Origin: Promethearchaeota archaeon
GTDB taxonomy: Archaea > Asgardarchaeota > Lokiarchaeia > Sigyniarchaeales > SOKP01
Length of the DNA stretch: 64,000 bases
Reading direction: 5' to 3'
Assembly: GCA_016839585.1 (NCBI GenBank)
Contig: JAEOTZ010000003.1
Coordinates: 1-64,000, forward strand
The translations under genes and the position numbers were made by a program. Below are positions 9,075 to 18,508 of this stretch, one piece after another (the first letter of the stretch is position 1; every line of letters begins with the position of its first letter). The notes under the pieces are model-generated. The model was not told the origin of the DNA. It worked only from the letters and a program-made list of their open reading frames with translations, and did no database searches.

Positions 9075-9479
9075 TTATTTCTTTTTTTTATCGTAGTTGC
9101 TCGGATCTCCACCTTCTTCAAGATACTCTGCGTATCTTTTTAAACTCTCTAAATAAATTTCACCTGCTCTCACGAGCATCTTCTCATTCTCTTCTTTTTC
9201 AAATTCTGCCCATAAGGTAACACTAGTTGTATCCCCTTTCGGCTCTAAAATACTTCCATAGGCAGTCATTGGACTTTCTTCCTGAGTAGATGAGATCTTT
9301 TTGTTTGGAACACGTTCCTTAATAGTGGTTGTAATGTCTCCAATATTAGTTTTTGAAAAATATTTATCTGGTCCGATTTCTTTGATTTCATTTACGACAA
9401 TGTTCCATATAGGGTAACTTAACGAATCTTCTAAAATGCTATAAACTCTTTCTGGAGGGGCATTAATTTCTATTTTTGT
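9075..9479 (-). pseudogene. SRPBCC-type protein gene without a recognisable start codon
   Basis: The frame is open from a TAA at 9480-9482 to the stop at 9075, giving 134 codons. It starts TKIEINAPPERVYSILEDSL, the usual beginning of a START/SRPBCC (polyketide cyclase-like) small-ligand-binding protein, and continues with YPIWNIVVNEI and VTLWAEFEKEENEKM. No ATG, GTG or TTG occurs in frame before Met at 9269, which lies in the middle of the domain. The gene is therefore either inactivated at its start, read from a rare start such as ATA, or altered by an assembly error upstream. The downstream part is intact, which argues for very recent loss or error. Confidence 0.6.
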
Positions 9480-9665
9480 TTAATTTTAAATATTAGTGTT
9501 TTGAATTATAAAATTTCTAAAAATGTTAATTACTCTCTTATTCAAAGAATTATTTTCATGAGTTTGATTTCAATAAAAATAGCTCATAGCGTTTAGCATT
9601 CTCAATTAATACTTATTTGGAAATTCTTTCTATTTGATAAAATCCTGATCTTTTATTTTTTATTA

Positions 9666-10151
9666 CTACTCTTGTCTTTCATTGATTTTTTCACCAAATT
9701 TGATTGCATTTTTTGTCCCGATCCAAAATACTTTTCTGAATTTAGCTTGTTCAATTACTTGGGCACCTGCTTCCTCAACTTTTTCTTTCATATAATCAAT
9801 TGATTTTCCCCCTGTAAAACGAGCTGTATTGAATACAATTGCTCTTTTCCCACTAAAATTTCTCATTCTAGCTAAGATTTCATCAAAAACTTTTGGCGGA
9901 AAATTACCATATGTGGGCATACCAATAAAAATTAAATCATAGGGTAGAGCATCAAGATTATTAAGTTCAGTATCGATCATAGAAAAATCTTTATTTTCAT
10001 ATTTATCTAGCATTTTTATCTTTTCAATAAATTTCCCAGTTAATTCTATTGGAAAGTAACTCACTTCATAATTGCTTAGAGCACTTGCAATAGCTTCTGC
10101 CGTTTTTTTCGTTCTTCCTCCCATTGTGAAATATATAATTAATGCTTTCAT
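9666..10151 (-). CDS. Flavodoxin family protein
   Basis: The 161-residue product (ATG 10151 chosen over an in-frame TTG at 10160) starts MKALIIYFTMGGRTKKTAEA, the flavodoxin FMN-phosphate loop, and carries LIFIGMPTYGNFPPKVF near the middle, which would contact the flavin ring. The size is right for a single flavodoxin domain, a soluble one- or two-electron carrier or quinone reductase-like enzyme. No electron-transfer partner is adjacent. Confidence 0.85.
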   Translation of the reverse strand: MKALIIYFTMGGRTKKTAEAIASALSNYEVSYFPIELTGKFIEKIKMLDKYENKDFSMIDTELNNLDALPYDLIFIGMPTYGNFPPKVFDEILARMRNFSGKRAIVFNTARFTGGKSIDYMKEKVEEAGAQVIEQAKFRKVFWIGTKNAIKFGEKINERQE

Positions 10152-10324
10152 AGTTCTCAAATAGTTATACTTAATTAAAAACCTTTTTTCTATTTGTTTA
10201 TTGAAAGTTGTTAATTCTAACAGAATAAAACCAAAAAACCTAAGTTTTTTACTTTCTTTATAAAATAATTTTATAAAGAATAATTTATATTAAAAGAAAT
10301 TTAATATAATCATGTTATTAATTA

Positions 10325-10330
10325 GGTGAT
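10325..10330 (+). promoter_or_regulatory. Ribosome binding site GGTGAT
   Basis: GGTGAT lies seven bases before ATG 10338 and overlaps an in-frame GTG at 10326. The spacing supports ATG 10338 as the real start of the downstream membrane protein and rules against the GTG. TTTATATTAAAAG at about 10284-10296 is a plausible TATA region. Confidence 0.6.
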
Positions 10331-10337
10331 ACATAAA

Positions 10338-10685
10338 ATGGGAGATACAGAAAAAACAAAAAATATAATTGGAACTATTTGGGTTATAATTTTAGTATTT
10401 TTGTGGATTACCTACCCTTTCTATCCTGGAGATATCTTTTTTTGGATGTGGTTGGCAATAATTTGGAGCATAATAGGTGCTGTCATGGGTACAATATTTT
10501 TCATGATCGAGAGTGAAAAAAACGAAAAATTAGTTGGAACGATTTGGACAGTTATTTTGGTAATTCTATGGATTTTTTATCCTTTCTTCCCTGGTGATAT
10601 ATTAATCTGGATGTGGATTGCTATAATCTGGAGCATAGTTGGTGGTATCATGGCTATAGGCCTTTTGATATTCAAAAGAAAATAA
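10338..10685 (+). CDS. Small membrane protein made of two repeated two-helix units
   Basis: The 115-residue protein consists of two near-copies of one module: a GTIWVIILVFLWITYPFYPG helix followed by a WMWLAIIWSIIGAVMG helix. The second copy (GTIWTVILVILWIFYPFFPG / WMWIAIIWSIVGGIM) follows after a short charged linker, SEKNEKL. The result is four membrane helices with internal duplication. Conserved Trp, Pro and Gly positions in both halves (YPFxPGD) may mark the turn. The function is unknown. It is a single gene with a good ribosome site. Confidence 0.7.
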   Translation: MGDTEKTKNIIGTIWVIILVFLWITYPFYPGDIFFWMWLAIIWSIIGAVMGTIFFMIESEKNEKLVGTIWTVILVILWIFYPFFPGDILIWMWIAIIWSIVGGIMAIGLLIFKRK

Positions 10686-10699
10686 TAAGTGAAAAATTG

Positions 10700-10756
10700 C
10701 TTTTTTTTTAACTTATTCTTTCATTAAATTACCTTTTTTTTAGGATTTTTTTTTTC
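10700..10756 (+). terminator. Three oligo-T tracts after the membrane protein gene
   Basis: T runs of about 9, 8 and 10 occur at 10702-10710, 10733-10741 and 10746-10755, as expected for archaeal intrinsic termination. The remainder of the gap up to 10975 is AT-rich without a clear feature. Confidence 0.5.
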
Positions 10757-10975
10757 AAATATAAAACATATATTGAGAATTAATGATTTTTAAAATCATA
10801 ATGTAACAAATCCTTTTTCTTTCTATTTTATAATTTTGTTTTAAAGTCTTATTTTGTCCACAATGAAACATAAATTATATAATTCTTAGTATAATATATT
10901 TTACAAAATAAAATAAAGAAAATATATTTTTATTAGATTTTATCGTTAATTTAATCTTTCTGATTGCAGTTAATA

Positions 10976-11323
10976 ATGTCTGAAGAAAACGAGAGGAAAG
11001 GAAAATATTGTGTCTTTTGTGGTGCAAATATAGAAGAAGGAAGACCATATTGCCCTTATTGTGGTAAGTTAGTTTTAAAAATAAAACCTGAAGAAAAACA
11101 AGTTAACCAACCACTTATAAGAGGACCAATTGAGGAAAAAGTCTTGGTAGAAAAAGAATTAGTGGCAGAAGAGCCAATTGAGGAAGAAATTTTACCAGAA
11201 GAAGAATTAGCGGTTGAAGAGCCAGTTGAGGAAACTTTCTTTTTCTGTAAATTTTGTGGGATAAAGTTAGAAAAAGAAGCAAGTTTTTGTCTACAATGTG
11301 GGACATCAGTAAAAAATAAGTAA
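10976..11323 (+). CDS. Double zinc-ribbon protein with acidic linker
   Basis: The 115-residue protein (ATG 10976; the upstream TTG 10964 lacks support) has one zinc ribbon near each end: CVFCGANIEEGRPYCPYCGK and CKFCGIKLEKEASFCLQCGT. Both are CxxC-x(10-11)-CxxC. Between them is a repetitive Glu/Val/Pro linker of about 55 residues with EEPIEEE/EEPVEET echoes. Such zinc-ribbon adaptor proteins are common in archaea; partners are unknown. It sits in front of the coiled-coil gene at 11494 with a 170-base gap, so co-transcription is uncertain. Confidence 0.75.
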   Translation: MSEENERKGKYCVFCGANIEEGRPYCPYCGKLVLKIKPEEKQVNQPLIRGPIEEKVLVEKELVAEEPIEEEILPEEELAVEEPVEETFFFCKFCGIKLEKEASFCLQCGTSVKNK

Positions 11324-11493
11324 ATTTTTTTCAATTAAATCTTTATTAATTTTCCAAATAATCCAATAGAGTTCTATTTATTAAGAATCAATTACTTTTT
11401 TTATCGCAAAAAAATAAATTAGTGAAATGTTTTTAAATACTTAAAGAGAAATTTTTAGCAGAGAATTAAAATAAATAAATTAAGTAATCTCTT

Positions 11494-12765
11494 ATGAGTG
11501 AAGAGGAAAAGTTAAAAACTACGATTCAAGAGATAAAAGATATTTATCTACTCTTAACTGAGCAAGAGCCAACTCCGGATGATGAAATTGAAGCCCGGAA
11601 TAAATTAATTGGGAAGATAAAATCTTTAAAAACTATTAATACATTTGATATAGGAGCTAACATGCGTCTTTTTGAGGATGCTCTCATCAAATTAGAAGAA
11701 TGGGATACACTGGAATTTTGGTTCGTTGAATCTGAATTACCTGAATATATACAAAAAATTATTAATATAACCGATAACACAGTTAAATTTGAGAAAAAAG
11801 AAATCAAAGAAACATCAACAACTCAAGCTGAATTTAATTCTGCTTCTTCTCAAATATATATTACAGAAATAGTGGATAAGGTTTCTGAACAATTTAAAGG
11901 AGAAATTGAAGGTCTTAAAGAAAAAATTGAAACATTAAAACAAGATTTAGAAAAAAAAGATGAAACACTTAAGCAAGTTTCTCAGGCACGAGTAGTAAAA
12001 ACGATAAAACCAAAAAAAGAATCAAAACTACCCCCTCCAAAAATAAAAATTCCAGCTATTAAGACTCCAAAAGATGTACCTCCAGTTAGAGTTAAGAGTA
12101 AACCCATTGAACAAAAGGTTAAAAATAAAATAGATATCACAGTTAGAGAAATTGAAAAGCCCAAAAAAAAGGAAGAAAAGGCAAAACCAAAGATAACTAC
12201 ATCAGTAACTGAAATGCCCTCTTTGGAGTCTAGCGAAATTGAGATTAATAAAGCAGAGTTCGCCATTAATTTAAAACCAACAATTACTGCTGTTAGTGTA
12301 GAAGAAGTAGAAGCAGAAACCGTAAAATCTAGCGGTGAAGATCTGTTTAATGTATTCTCCTCTGTCGGAGAAAAGACTAATAATTCAGGGCAAGTTATTG
12401 GTCGTGTTGGTGGAATGCTAGTGAAAGAAAAGAAAAAAAAAGAGGAGAAAAAGAAAAAGAAAGAAGGGTTACAGGAGAAAACAAGTACAATGCCTTTTGT
12501 AGAATTTGGCGCTACTAAAGTTGAAGACAGTATTTCAACTACTGATGAATTACCTGCTGATAAAGATGCATTATATCAAGAATTAATTGCTCTGGAAGGA
12601 AGGAGATATTCATTAGAAAAAAGCTTTAAAGATTTAGAAAAGCGATATCATAAAGGTAATATTGACGATTTTGAATATAAAAATCAAAGTGATGACCTTA
12701 AATTCAAGCTAAATGAAATTTCTTCGCGAATTAATAAGATTAGAAGAGTAATTGCAGGTTTATAA
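11494..12765 (+). CDS. Lysine-rich coiled-coil protein, unknown function
   Basis: The 423-residue protein has a helical N-terminal part (about 1-100), a heptad-like segment KEKIETLKQDLEKKDETLKQ near residue 150, a long low-complexity Lys/Pro/Glu linker (about 170-330), and a C-terminal helical hairpin (LIALEGRRYSLEKSFKDLEK...). That hairpin resembles the short helical domains that end with YHKGNIDDFEYKN, a SHOCT-like pattern. No enzymatic motif is visible. A scaffold or oligomerising role is possible but is only inferred from form. Confidence 0.65.
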   Translation: MSEEEKLKTTIQEIKDIYLLLTEQEPTPDDEIEARNKLIGKIKSLKTINTFDIGANMRLFEDALIKLEEWDTLEFWFVESELPEYIQKIINITDNTVKFEKKEIKETSTTQAEFNSASSQIYITEIVDKVSEQFKGEIEGLKEKIETLKQDLEKKDETLKQVSQARVVKTIKPKKESKLPPPKIKIPAIKTPKDVPPVRVKSKPIEQKVKNKIDITVREIEKPKKKEEKAKPKITTSVTEMPSLESSEIEINKAEFAINLKPTITAVSVEEVEAETVKSSGEDLFNVFSSVGEKTNNSGQVIGRVGGMLVKEKKKKEEKKKKKEGLQEKTSTMPFVEFGATKVEDSISTTDELPADKDALYQELIALEGRRYSLEKSFKDLEKRYHKGNIDDFEYKNQSDDLKFKLNEISSRINKIRRVIAGL

Positions 12766-12774
12766 CCATTACTA

Positions 12775-13539
12775 CTAATTTTTGTTTATTTTAAAAGTGG
12801 GAGGCATTTTCAATTTATGTTGTGCTAATTTTATCATGTTTTTAACTTTGATGATATCTTTTTCGTTAAGATCATCTAGATCTAAGTTATAATCTAATCT
12901 ATAGAGGATTTCATCTATTGTATCATAACTTAAGCCAATTTCACCCTCATCAGTTTGACCTTTCCATAAACCTGCTGAAGGTGGTTTTTTAATAATATTT
13001 TCAGGGATTCCTAGAAGCTTTCCAATTTCCCTTACTTCACATTTATAAAGTCCTCCAATAGGTTCAAAATCTACCCCTCCATCACCATATTTAGTAAAGT
13101 AACCAATTGCTAATTCTGTCCTATTCCCGGTTCCACCTACTAGATATCTGCCCATGGATTGACCTACAAAATAAACCGTCATCATTCTTAATCGAGGCTT
13201 TAAATTTGCCATTGCTATTTTATTGGATTTAATTAGAGGAGAAACGTGCTCCATAAATTCATTATAAACACTCGTTAAATCTATCATAAGAAATTGTATT
13301 CCTAAAATTTTAGCAATCTTTTTAGCATCTTCTATATCTTGAGGTATTGATGAGCAAGGTAAACCTAATCCTATAACTTTATCCTTACCTATTGATTTTA
13401 CACATAATGCAGCAGTTACAGCACTATCAATACCTCCGCTAATTCCAATTACAATTCCATCGGCGTTTGCTGAGTTCACATAATCTTTAATCCTAGATTG
13501 AATATCAGAACTAACTTTTTTATAATCCAATTTACGCAT
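12775..13539 (-). CDS. nadE: NAD+ synthase, ammonia-dependent type
   Basis: The 254-residue enzyme (ATG 13539; an in-frame TTG at 13551 would add four residues) makes NAD from deamido-NAD, ATP and ammonia. It has the pyrophosphatase loop IGISGGIDSAVTAALC, the GTGNRTELAIGYFTKYGDGG segment that binds substrates, and KPPSAGLWKGQTDEGEIG. There is no glutaminase domain, so ammonia is supplied free, as in most archaea. It stands alone and faces the coiled-coil gene, the two stops being about 10 bases apart. Confidence 0.95.
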   Translation of the reverse strand: MRKLDYKKVSSDIQSRIKDYVNSANADGIVIGISGGIDSAVTAALCVKSIGKDKVIGLGLPCSSIPQDIEDAKKIAKILGIQFLMIDLTSVYNEFMEHVSPLIKSNKIAMANLKPRLRMMTVYFVGQSMGRYLVGGTGNRTELAIGYFTKYGDGGVDFEPIGGLYKCEVREIGKLLGIPENIIKKPPSAGLWKGQTDEGEIGLSYDTIDEILYRLDYNLDLDDLNEKDIIKVKNMIKLAQHKLKMPPTFKINKN

Positions 13540-13690
13540 ACTATATTTCAATTCTTCTTTTTATTTAAAATTCTTTTTAAACTTTAGAAAAGATAAGATT
13601 AAAATAAGAAATTTAAAATTACTTAATTATAAAAGTATCTGAAATTATAGTAGGAAAAAATTTATTAAAAATCTACAAAATAGAATTAGT

Positions 13691-14104
13691 ATGAGTAAGG
13701 ATGATTTTATAAATTTAGTCAACTCGTCTTTCGATAAAGGTACTCCTTTATGGATTCATACAAAGGATTATATTTATGGAATGGTTCCAGCAGAGAATGA
13801 CCGTTGGGTGGAAATCTCATATACTTTTGAAGATCCAGAAGAACCATTATTCACAACAGAGAGAAATGCTGACTTATCTTTCCAATTTTTATTTGAAGAG
13901 TTATCAAAGGGACTATCCTTCTATGTAGAAGATTTTAATGTTCAAAAGATCAAGGATTTTGCAAAAGGACTTGAAGGTAAACCAGGATCTGAAAAAATTA
14001 ATGACGTAATAACCGAATTAATTAATAATTCCATAAATTATTCAAGCAGTCTTCCAATTATAAAGAATAAAAACGATTTAAACTCGTTAAAAAATAAAGT
14101 GTAA
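13691..14104 (+). CDS. Unknown 137-residue protein
   Basis: A soluble, mildly acidic protein. The first half is beta-like with many aromatic residues (LWIHTKDYIYGMVPAENDRW); the second half is helical. No motif or membrane segment was recognised. A T-run follows at 14112-14118, and the gene is followed by a convergent one. Confidence 0.55.
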   Translation: MSKDDFINLVNSSFDKGTPLWIHTKDYIYGMVPAENDRWVEISYTFEDPEEPLFTTERNADLSFQFLFEELSKGLSFYVEDFNVQKIKDFAKGLEGKPGSEKINDVITELINNSINYSSSLPIIKNKNDLNSLKNKV

Positions 14105-14117
14105 GAGTTCCCTTTTT

Positions 14118-14609
14118 TTAAATATATAAACCGCGTCGCTGCGGATGTTTTTTTGAAAATTCCTTATCAATCCGCCTTCCTAATACGTGCCCGATATTAG
14201 GATCTCTTTCACGTATTAAATCTTTTAAATAATTACCATGTTCTTGAGAATACTTTTCAATACCAGTAGCTATAACATTCTGATCTTTCTTTATAGGAAC
14301 AATCATCCCAAAAAAGCGAAGCATATCGTCTGGGGACATTTTTTTCCCAATCTTTTCATCGATATCTTTATCTAAATTTCTAATAGCTGTACCCATGCTC
14401 AAAGCAGAATAAGGGCTCAATTGTTTTGACTTTAACCAGTAAGCATTGGGTTTCTTTGTAATAAATGTATCAGAATTACCTTTATCATCTTTTGAACCTA
14501 TAACTCTCCAATCCTTAGAGTCTTTGTCATACTCCTTTTTCATTTGTTTTACAACTGTACTTATTGGAGAAATCCCGTGATAGTCTTTTTTCTTTTCCTT
14601 ATCCGTCAT
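14118..14609 (-). CDS. Unknown 163-residue charged protein
   Basis: A basic, hydrophilic protein with no hydrophobic segment. The part MGTAIRNLDKDIDEKIGKKM looks helical, and the C-terminus ends KKHPQRRGLYI. No domain is recognised. It converges on the gene at 13691 and is separated from the restriction-modification gene by about 190 bases, so it could belong to that accessory block, but nothing ties it there. Confidence 0.5.
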   Translation of the reverse strand: MTDKEKKKDYHGISPISTVVKQMKKEYDKDSKDWRVIGSKDDKGNSDTFITKKPNAYWLKSKQLSPYSALSMGTAIRNLDKDIDEKIGKKMSPDDMLRFFGMIVPIKKDQNVIATGIEKYSQEHGNYLKDLIRERDPNIGHVLGRRIDKEFSKKHPQRRGLYI

Positions 14610-14802
14610 TATCCCAATAATAATAAGTATATTTAACTATAAAAATTTAGAGAATATTCTTTAAAATTATAAGACAAACTGCCTTATTGATATTAATTTT
14701 TAGATTTATACAACAAAAAGAGAAACCTTTATTTACATTTTTGTCGTAATTAATACTTAGATATTATATTATTCCAAATATTAGTATCTAGGTCTTTCAT
14801 AC

Positions 14803-17800
14803 GTGGAAATAAGCACATATCTTAACATTGAGGATGTTTTTCTAAGTATTAAGCAGGAATTTAAAAAAATTATTATAGATGATAAAAAATTAATAGAACA
14901 ACTTTTTGAACTTAAATCCGATAAATCTAGAAAATCATTATCCTCAAATCATATAAAACCTTTATCGCACACTAAAGGAGCTAAACCTGAAGCTGTTACT
15001 ACCCATTTTATAAAAAAATTATTTAATATAATAGGCATTTCAGACGATTTAATTGTTCCTGAAGTAAGATTAAACTCTATTAATGGATTCAAAGGTAAAA
15101 CAATAAACAAATATCCCGATCTAGCAATTATTAATAAATCTTTTAAAAAGGATGTAAATAAGTCTTTATTATTTGAAATTGAATCATTAAATAAAGACTT
15201 GACTAAAGAAAATGATGGAGAAGGAATAGAACAAGCCTTAGAATGGTTTCATCAATCAATTGGATTGTATAGAGAATATAATGCAATAATTACTAATTTC
15301 AATGAATGGTATTTTCTTAAGTTTGATAAAAGGGGAAAAAGAGTCATAACCAAGAAGACGCCCAATGAAATTTTGGAAATTATTAGATTTGTTGCTATAG
15401 GTCAAGAACGACCATATTTAGAAGATGAGAGGGGTGAAGCAATTTCAAAACAATTTTTTGAAGAATTTAGTAAAAGATTAAAGATGCTTATTGATCCGCA
15501 AAATAATAAAATAAGAATTCTTGGATCTTATGGAAGGCCCCTCTTAGAAAATAAGAAATATGATTATAATAAAATAAATTTTTATCGTACAAATTTCCAT
15601 CGATTATTATTTATTAAAATCTTATTAGATTGGAAACTATTAAAAATAGATCCTGTTGAAGAGATTTTCATTCATGAGGAAAAAAGAAATTATTATAATA
15701 CCTTAAGAGATCTGTTTTTCAAAGTCCTTAATAATGATAAAGAAAGGGTGGATGTTTTTGAACAGTTCAAAAACTTACCATTTTTGAATGGAGGTTTATT
15801 TCGTTTAACAAACCTTGAACAAGAATATCCTAATATAGCCCTTAATTCAGATGCGATTAATGATATTTGGAATCTATTAAAGAGGTATAATTTTACGTCT
15901 AATATTGAATCTCCAAAAAAAAGAAAATCTAATAATATCAATCCTAATATTTTAGGATATATTTTTGAGAAATCTATTGGGGATTTTCGAAAAGCAACTG
16001 GTGCCTATTATACAAGATCAGAAATAGCTAACTATATATCCAAAAGTATTCTTCATCGTTATTTATTAGATAAAATAAATGAAAAATTTTATAAATATAA
16101 AATTCATGCATTAAATCAGATTTTTATGTATGAAAATCAAATACAACAAAAAATCGCCGATTTTCTTTTAGCTCTTCTAAGGGATTTGAAAATATGTGAC
16201 CCTTTTGTAGGTTCTGGTGCTTTTTTAGTCAGTATAGGAGAAGAAATCGTCAATATTTATAAATTTGTCTATAAAAATATTAAAAAATGGGATTTAAAAT
16301 ATAATGACATAAGAGTGATTGAAAATGATGTTCGACCCTTTAAAGATCTCTATACAATGAAAGTATTTATTATTCAAAATAATTTATATGGAATTGATAT
16401 AAATCCTTCTGCTATTGATATCTGTAAATTGAGGTTATGGTTATGGATTACTCAACCCCCTAGTGCTCTTGATATTATTAATTTAGTTCTAAATCCATTA
16501 CCTAATATTGAATATAATATAAGAGAGGGAAATAGTTTTATTGGCTATACTGAGGCTGTTCTGAAGATTGATCAAATTGATAAAAAAACTAGAGAAAAGA
16601 TAACATTTGTTTCTATCAGTGAATGGGCTGATAAAAAGGAGTTTTCATTATCTCAGATGTTAGAAGACAGAAATCACAAGATAAAAGAATATTATAATGA
16701 AAGAAACAGTGATAGGCGAAACCTTTTAAAAGAAGAAATTAAGGATATAACTCTCCAATATAATTATAACTTTGATAATTTACTCTTAAATAATTTTAAA
16801 GAACAAGATATTATTGGAAAAATAATTATAATAAAACCTAGTGAAATTGATAGACAAAATTTCACCAATATACATTCAATGGTTCTAAAAGCTAAAGGGA
16901 AAATCGAATTTAATATATCGGATGAAATAAAAAAGAAAATTTTGATGGATGATAAAGGGCAACTTATTAAAGGTCTAATATTCAGAAAAAAATCAATTAC
17001 AATTCAGAATCGAGTATTTATACCTAATCGAGAAGATAATTTTATATCTCAAATCCCTTTAGAAATAATCACAAAAATTGCTGATTTTATTGATATAAAT
17101 GGAATTAGGGAAATAGAAATTAAATATTTTATAACTAATGAGGATCTGAAAGATATAAAGCGATTTCATTGGTCTATGGAGTTTTCAGACTTTTTTAATT
17201 CAAAAGGCTTCGATATAATAATTACTAATCCCCCATATGGAAACATTTTAGCGCCGATTGAAAAAAAAATTCTTACACTAAAAGATAATATAACTGAAGA
17301 TATATATCTTAATTTTTTAATGAAAATGTCAAGGAAAGAAATATCTTTTAAATATGCTGGAATTCTATGTCCAAAATCATATCTCCTAAGACAAAAATAT
17401 TTAGGATTTAGAAATCAATTTCTAAAAAGCAATGGAATTTATGAGATCATGGATATTGGATCTAAACAATTTCAGGGGGCAACAAATGAGGTTCAGATAA
17501 TATTTTTCAACACCAATAAAAATTATTCTGAAAAAATTGAAGTTAAAGATTTCTTGCAAAATGATATAATTATATCCTATAATAGAAAAAAAGAAACCAA
17601 AGATACACCTGTTTTGGATAAATTAAGAATTTGTAAAAATAAAAACTGCCAATACTATGATACTACTTCGAGTTATTACTATTATACATTTGAGAAAAAA
17701 TGTCCTATTTGTAATGAACAAACGATAGCATTAAATCGGATCAGAATAAAAACAACCATAGATTTTTATAAACTATTAGATAAAATTGAAAAAATCGGAG

Positions 17801-18492
17801 ATTTTAACTATTTAAACTCTATAGACTTTCCAAAAATGAAAAGAGGGGAAGAAGACAAAGGTTTGAAAGCAGTTAAGAAATATCTTAGAAATGATGTAGA
17901 TGGATCTTGTTATTTTATAAAAGCTAGAACGGATTTCAATTATTACTTTATAAAACATAATAAGTCTTTTAATCTTAAAGATATAAGCTCTAAAATATTG
18001 AAGGGTGAAAACTATGAGTACTATGTCAAACCAAAATTATTAATTAAGCATAATAGCATTATACCAGAAGCCATATATACTGAAGATCCTGTATGTTTTA
18101 CTTCTTCGATATATTCATTACTTCATAAAGAAAAAAAGGAACTAAAATATTTATGTGCCCTTATTAATTCTGCGCTAATCCAATTTTATTGCATTTATGG
18201 AATTAATAACCAAAAAGATACTACAATAAATTTAAATCAATATATGATCCGTCATTTACCGTTAAAAAATTCTAATGAAAATACTAAATCTGAAATAGAT
18301 TTTAAAGTAAACAAAATTATCGAAAATCTAAGGATGACTAACGGAAAATATAATGCCTTAACAAATCAATTATTAAGAGAAATTGATGATTTCATCTTTT
18401 CACTCTATTCAATTACAGATGATGAGAAAAACATAATTCTTCTAAACTTAAAAGAGCAAGTTAAATATTTCGAGAATATTTATGGCGAATAA
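14803..18492 (+). CDS. Type IIG-like (Eco57I family) restriction-modification protein
   Basis: The 1229-residue protein starts at GTG 14803. An N-terminal region has a PD-(D/E)xK-like layout (P105-D106, then E125-I-E127). It is followed by an N6-adenine methyltransferase with motif I DPFVGSGAF near residue 465 and motif IV NPPYGN near 809. A C4 zinc-ribbon-like insert (CKNKNC...CPIC, near 943-970) precedes a C-terminal region typical of target recognition. Single-chain Eco57I/MmeI-type enzymes cut and methylate DNA by this arrangement. The usual lysine of the nuclease motif is replaced by Glu127, so cleavage is uncertain and a methylation-only role is possible. A PglX-like relative is an alternative, but no other BREX gene is present. 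Confidence 0.8.
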   Translation: MEISTYLNIEDVFLSIKQEFKKIIIDDKKLIEQLFELKSDKSRKSLSSNHIKPLSHTKGAKPEAVTTHFIKKLFNIIGISDDLIVPEVRLNSINGFKGKTINKYPDLAIINKSFKKDVNKSLLFEIESLNKDLTKENDGEGIEQALEWFHQSIGLYREYNAIITNFNEWYFLKFDKRGKRVITKKTPNEILEIIRFVAIGQERPYLEDERGEAISKQFFEEFSKRLKMLIDPQNNKIRILGSYGRPLLENKKYDYNKINFYRTNFHRLLFIKILLDWKLLKIDPVEEIFIHEEKRNYYNTLRDLFFKVLNNDKERVDVFEQFKNLPFLNGGLFRLTNLEQEYPNIALNSDAINDIWNLLKRYNFTSNIESPKKRKSNNINPNILGYIFEKSIGDFRKATGAYYTRSEIANYISKSILHRYLLDKINEKFYKYKIHALNQIFMYENQIQQKIADFLLALLRDLKICDPFVGSGAFLVSIGEEIVNIYKFVYKNIKKWDLKYNDIRVIENDVRPFKDLYTMKVFIIQNNLYGIDINPSAIDICKLRLWLWITQPPSALDIINLVLNPLPNIEYNIREGNSFIGYTEAVLKIDQIDKKTREKITFVSISEWADKKEFSLSQMLEDRNHKIKEYYNERNSDRRNLLKEEIKDITLQYNYNFDNLLLNNFKEQDIIGKIIIIKPSEIDRQNFTNIHSMVLKAKGKIEFNISDEIKKKILMDDKGQLIKGLIFRKKSITIQNRVFIPNREDNFISQIPLEIITKIADFIDINGIREIEIKYFITNEDLKDIKRFHWSMEFSDFFNSKGFDIIITNPPYGNILAPIEKKILTLKDNITEDIYLNFLMKMSRKEISFKYAGILCPKSYLLRQKYLGFRNQFLKSNGIYEIMDIGSKQFQGATNEVQIIFFNTNKNYSEKIEVKDFLQNDIIISYNRKKETKDTPVLDKLRICKNKNCQYYDTTSSYYYYTFEKKCPICNEQTIALNRIRIKTTIDFYKLLDKIEKIGDFNYLNSIDFPKMKRGEEDKGLKAVKKYLRNDVDGSCYFIKARTDFNYYFIKHNKSFNLKDISSKILKGENYEYYVKPKLLIKHNSIIPEAIYTEDPVCFTSSIYSLLHKEKKELKYLCALINSALIQFYCIYGINNQKDTTINLNQYMIRHLPLKNSNENTKSEIDFKVNKIIENLRMTNGKYNALTNQLLREIDDFIFSLYSITDDEKNIILLNLKEQVKYFENIYGE

Positions 18493-18508
18493 ATTATTAA
18501 ATTAATTA

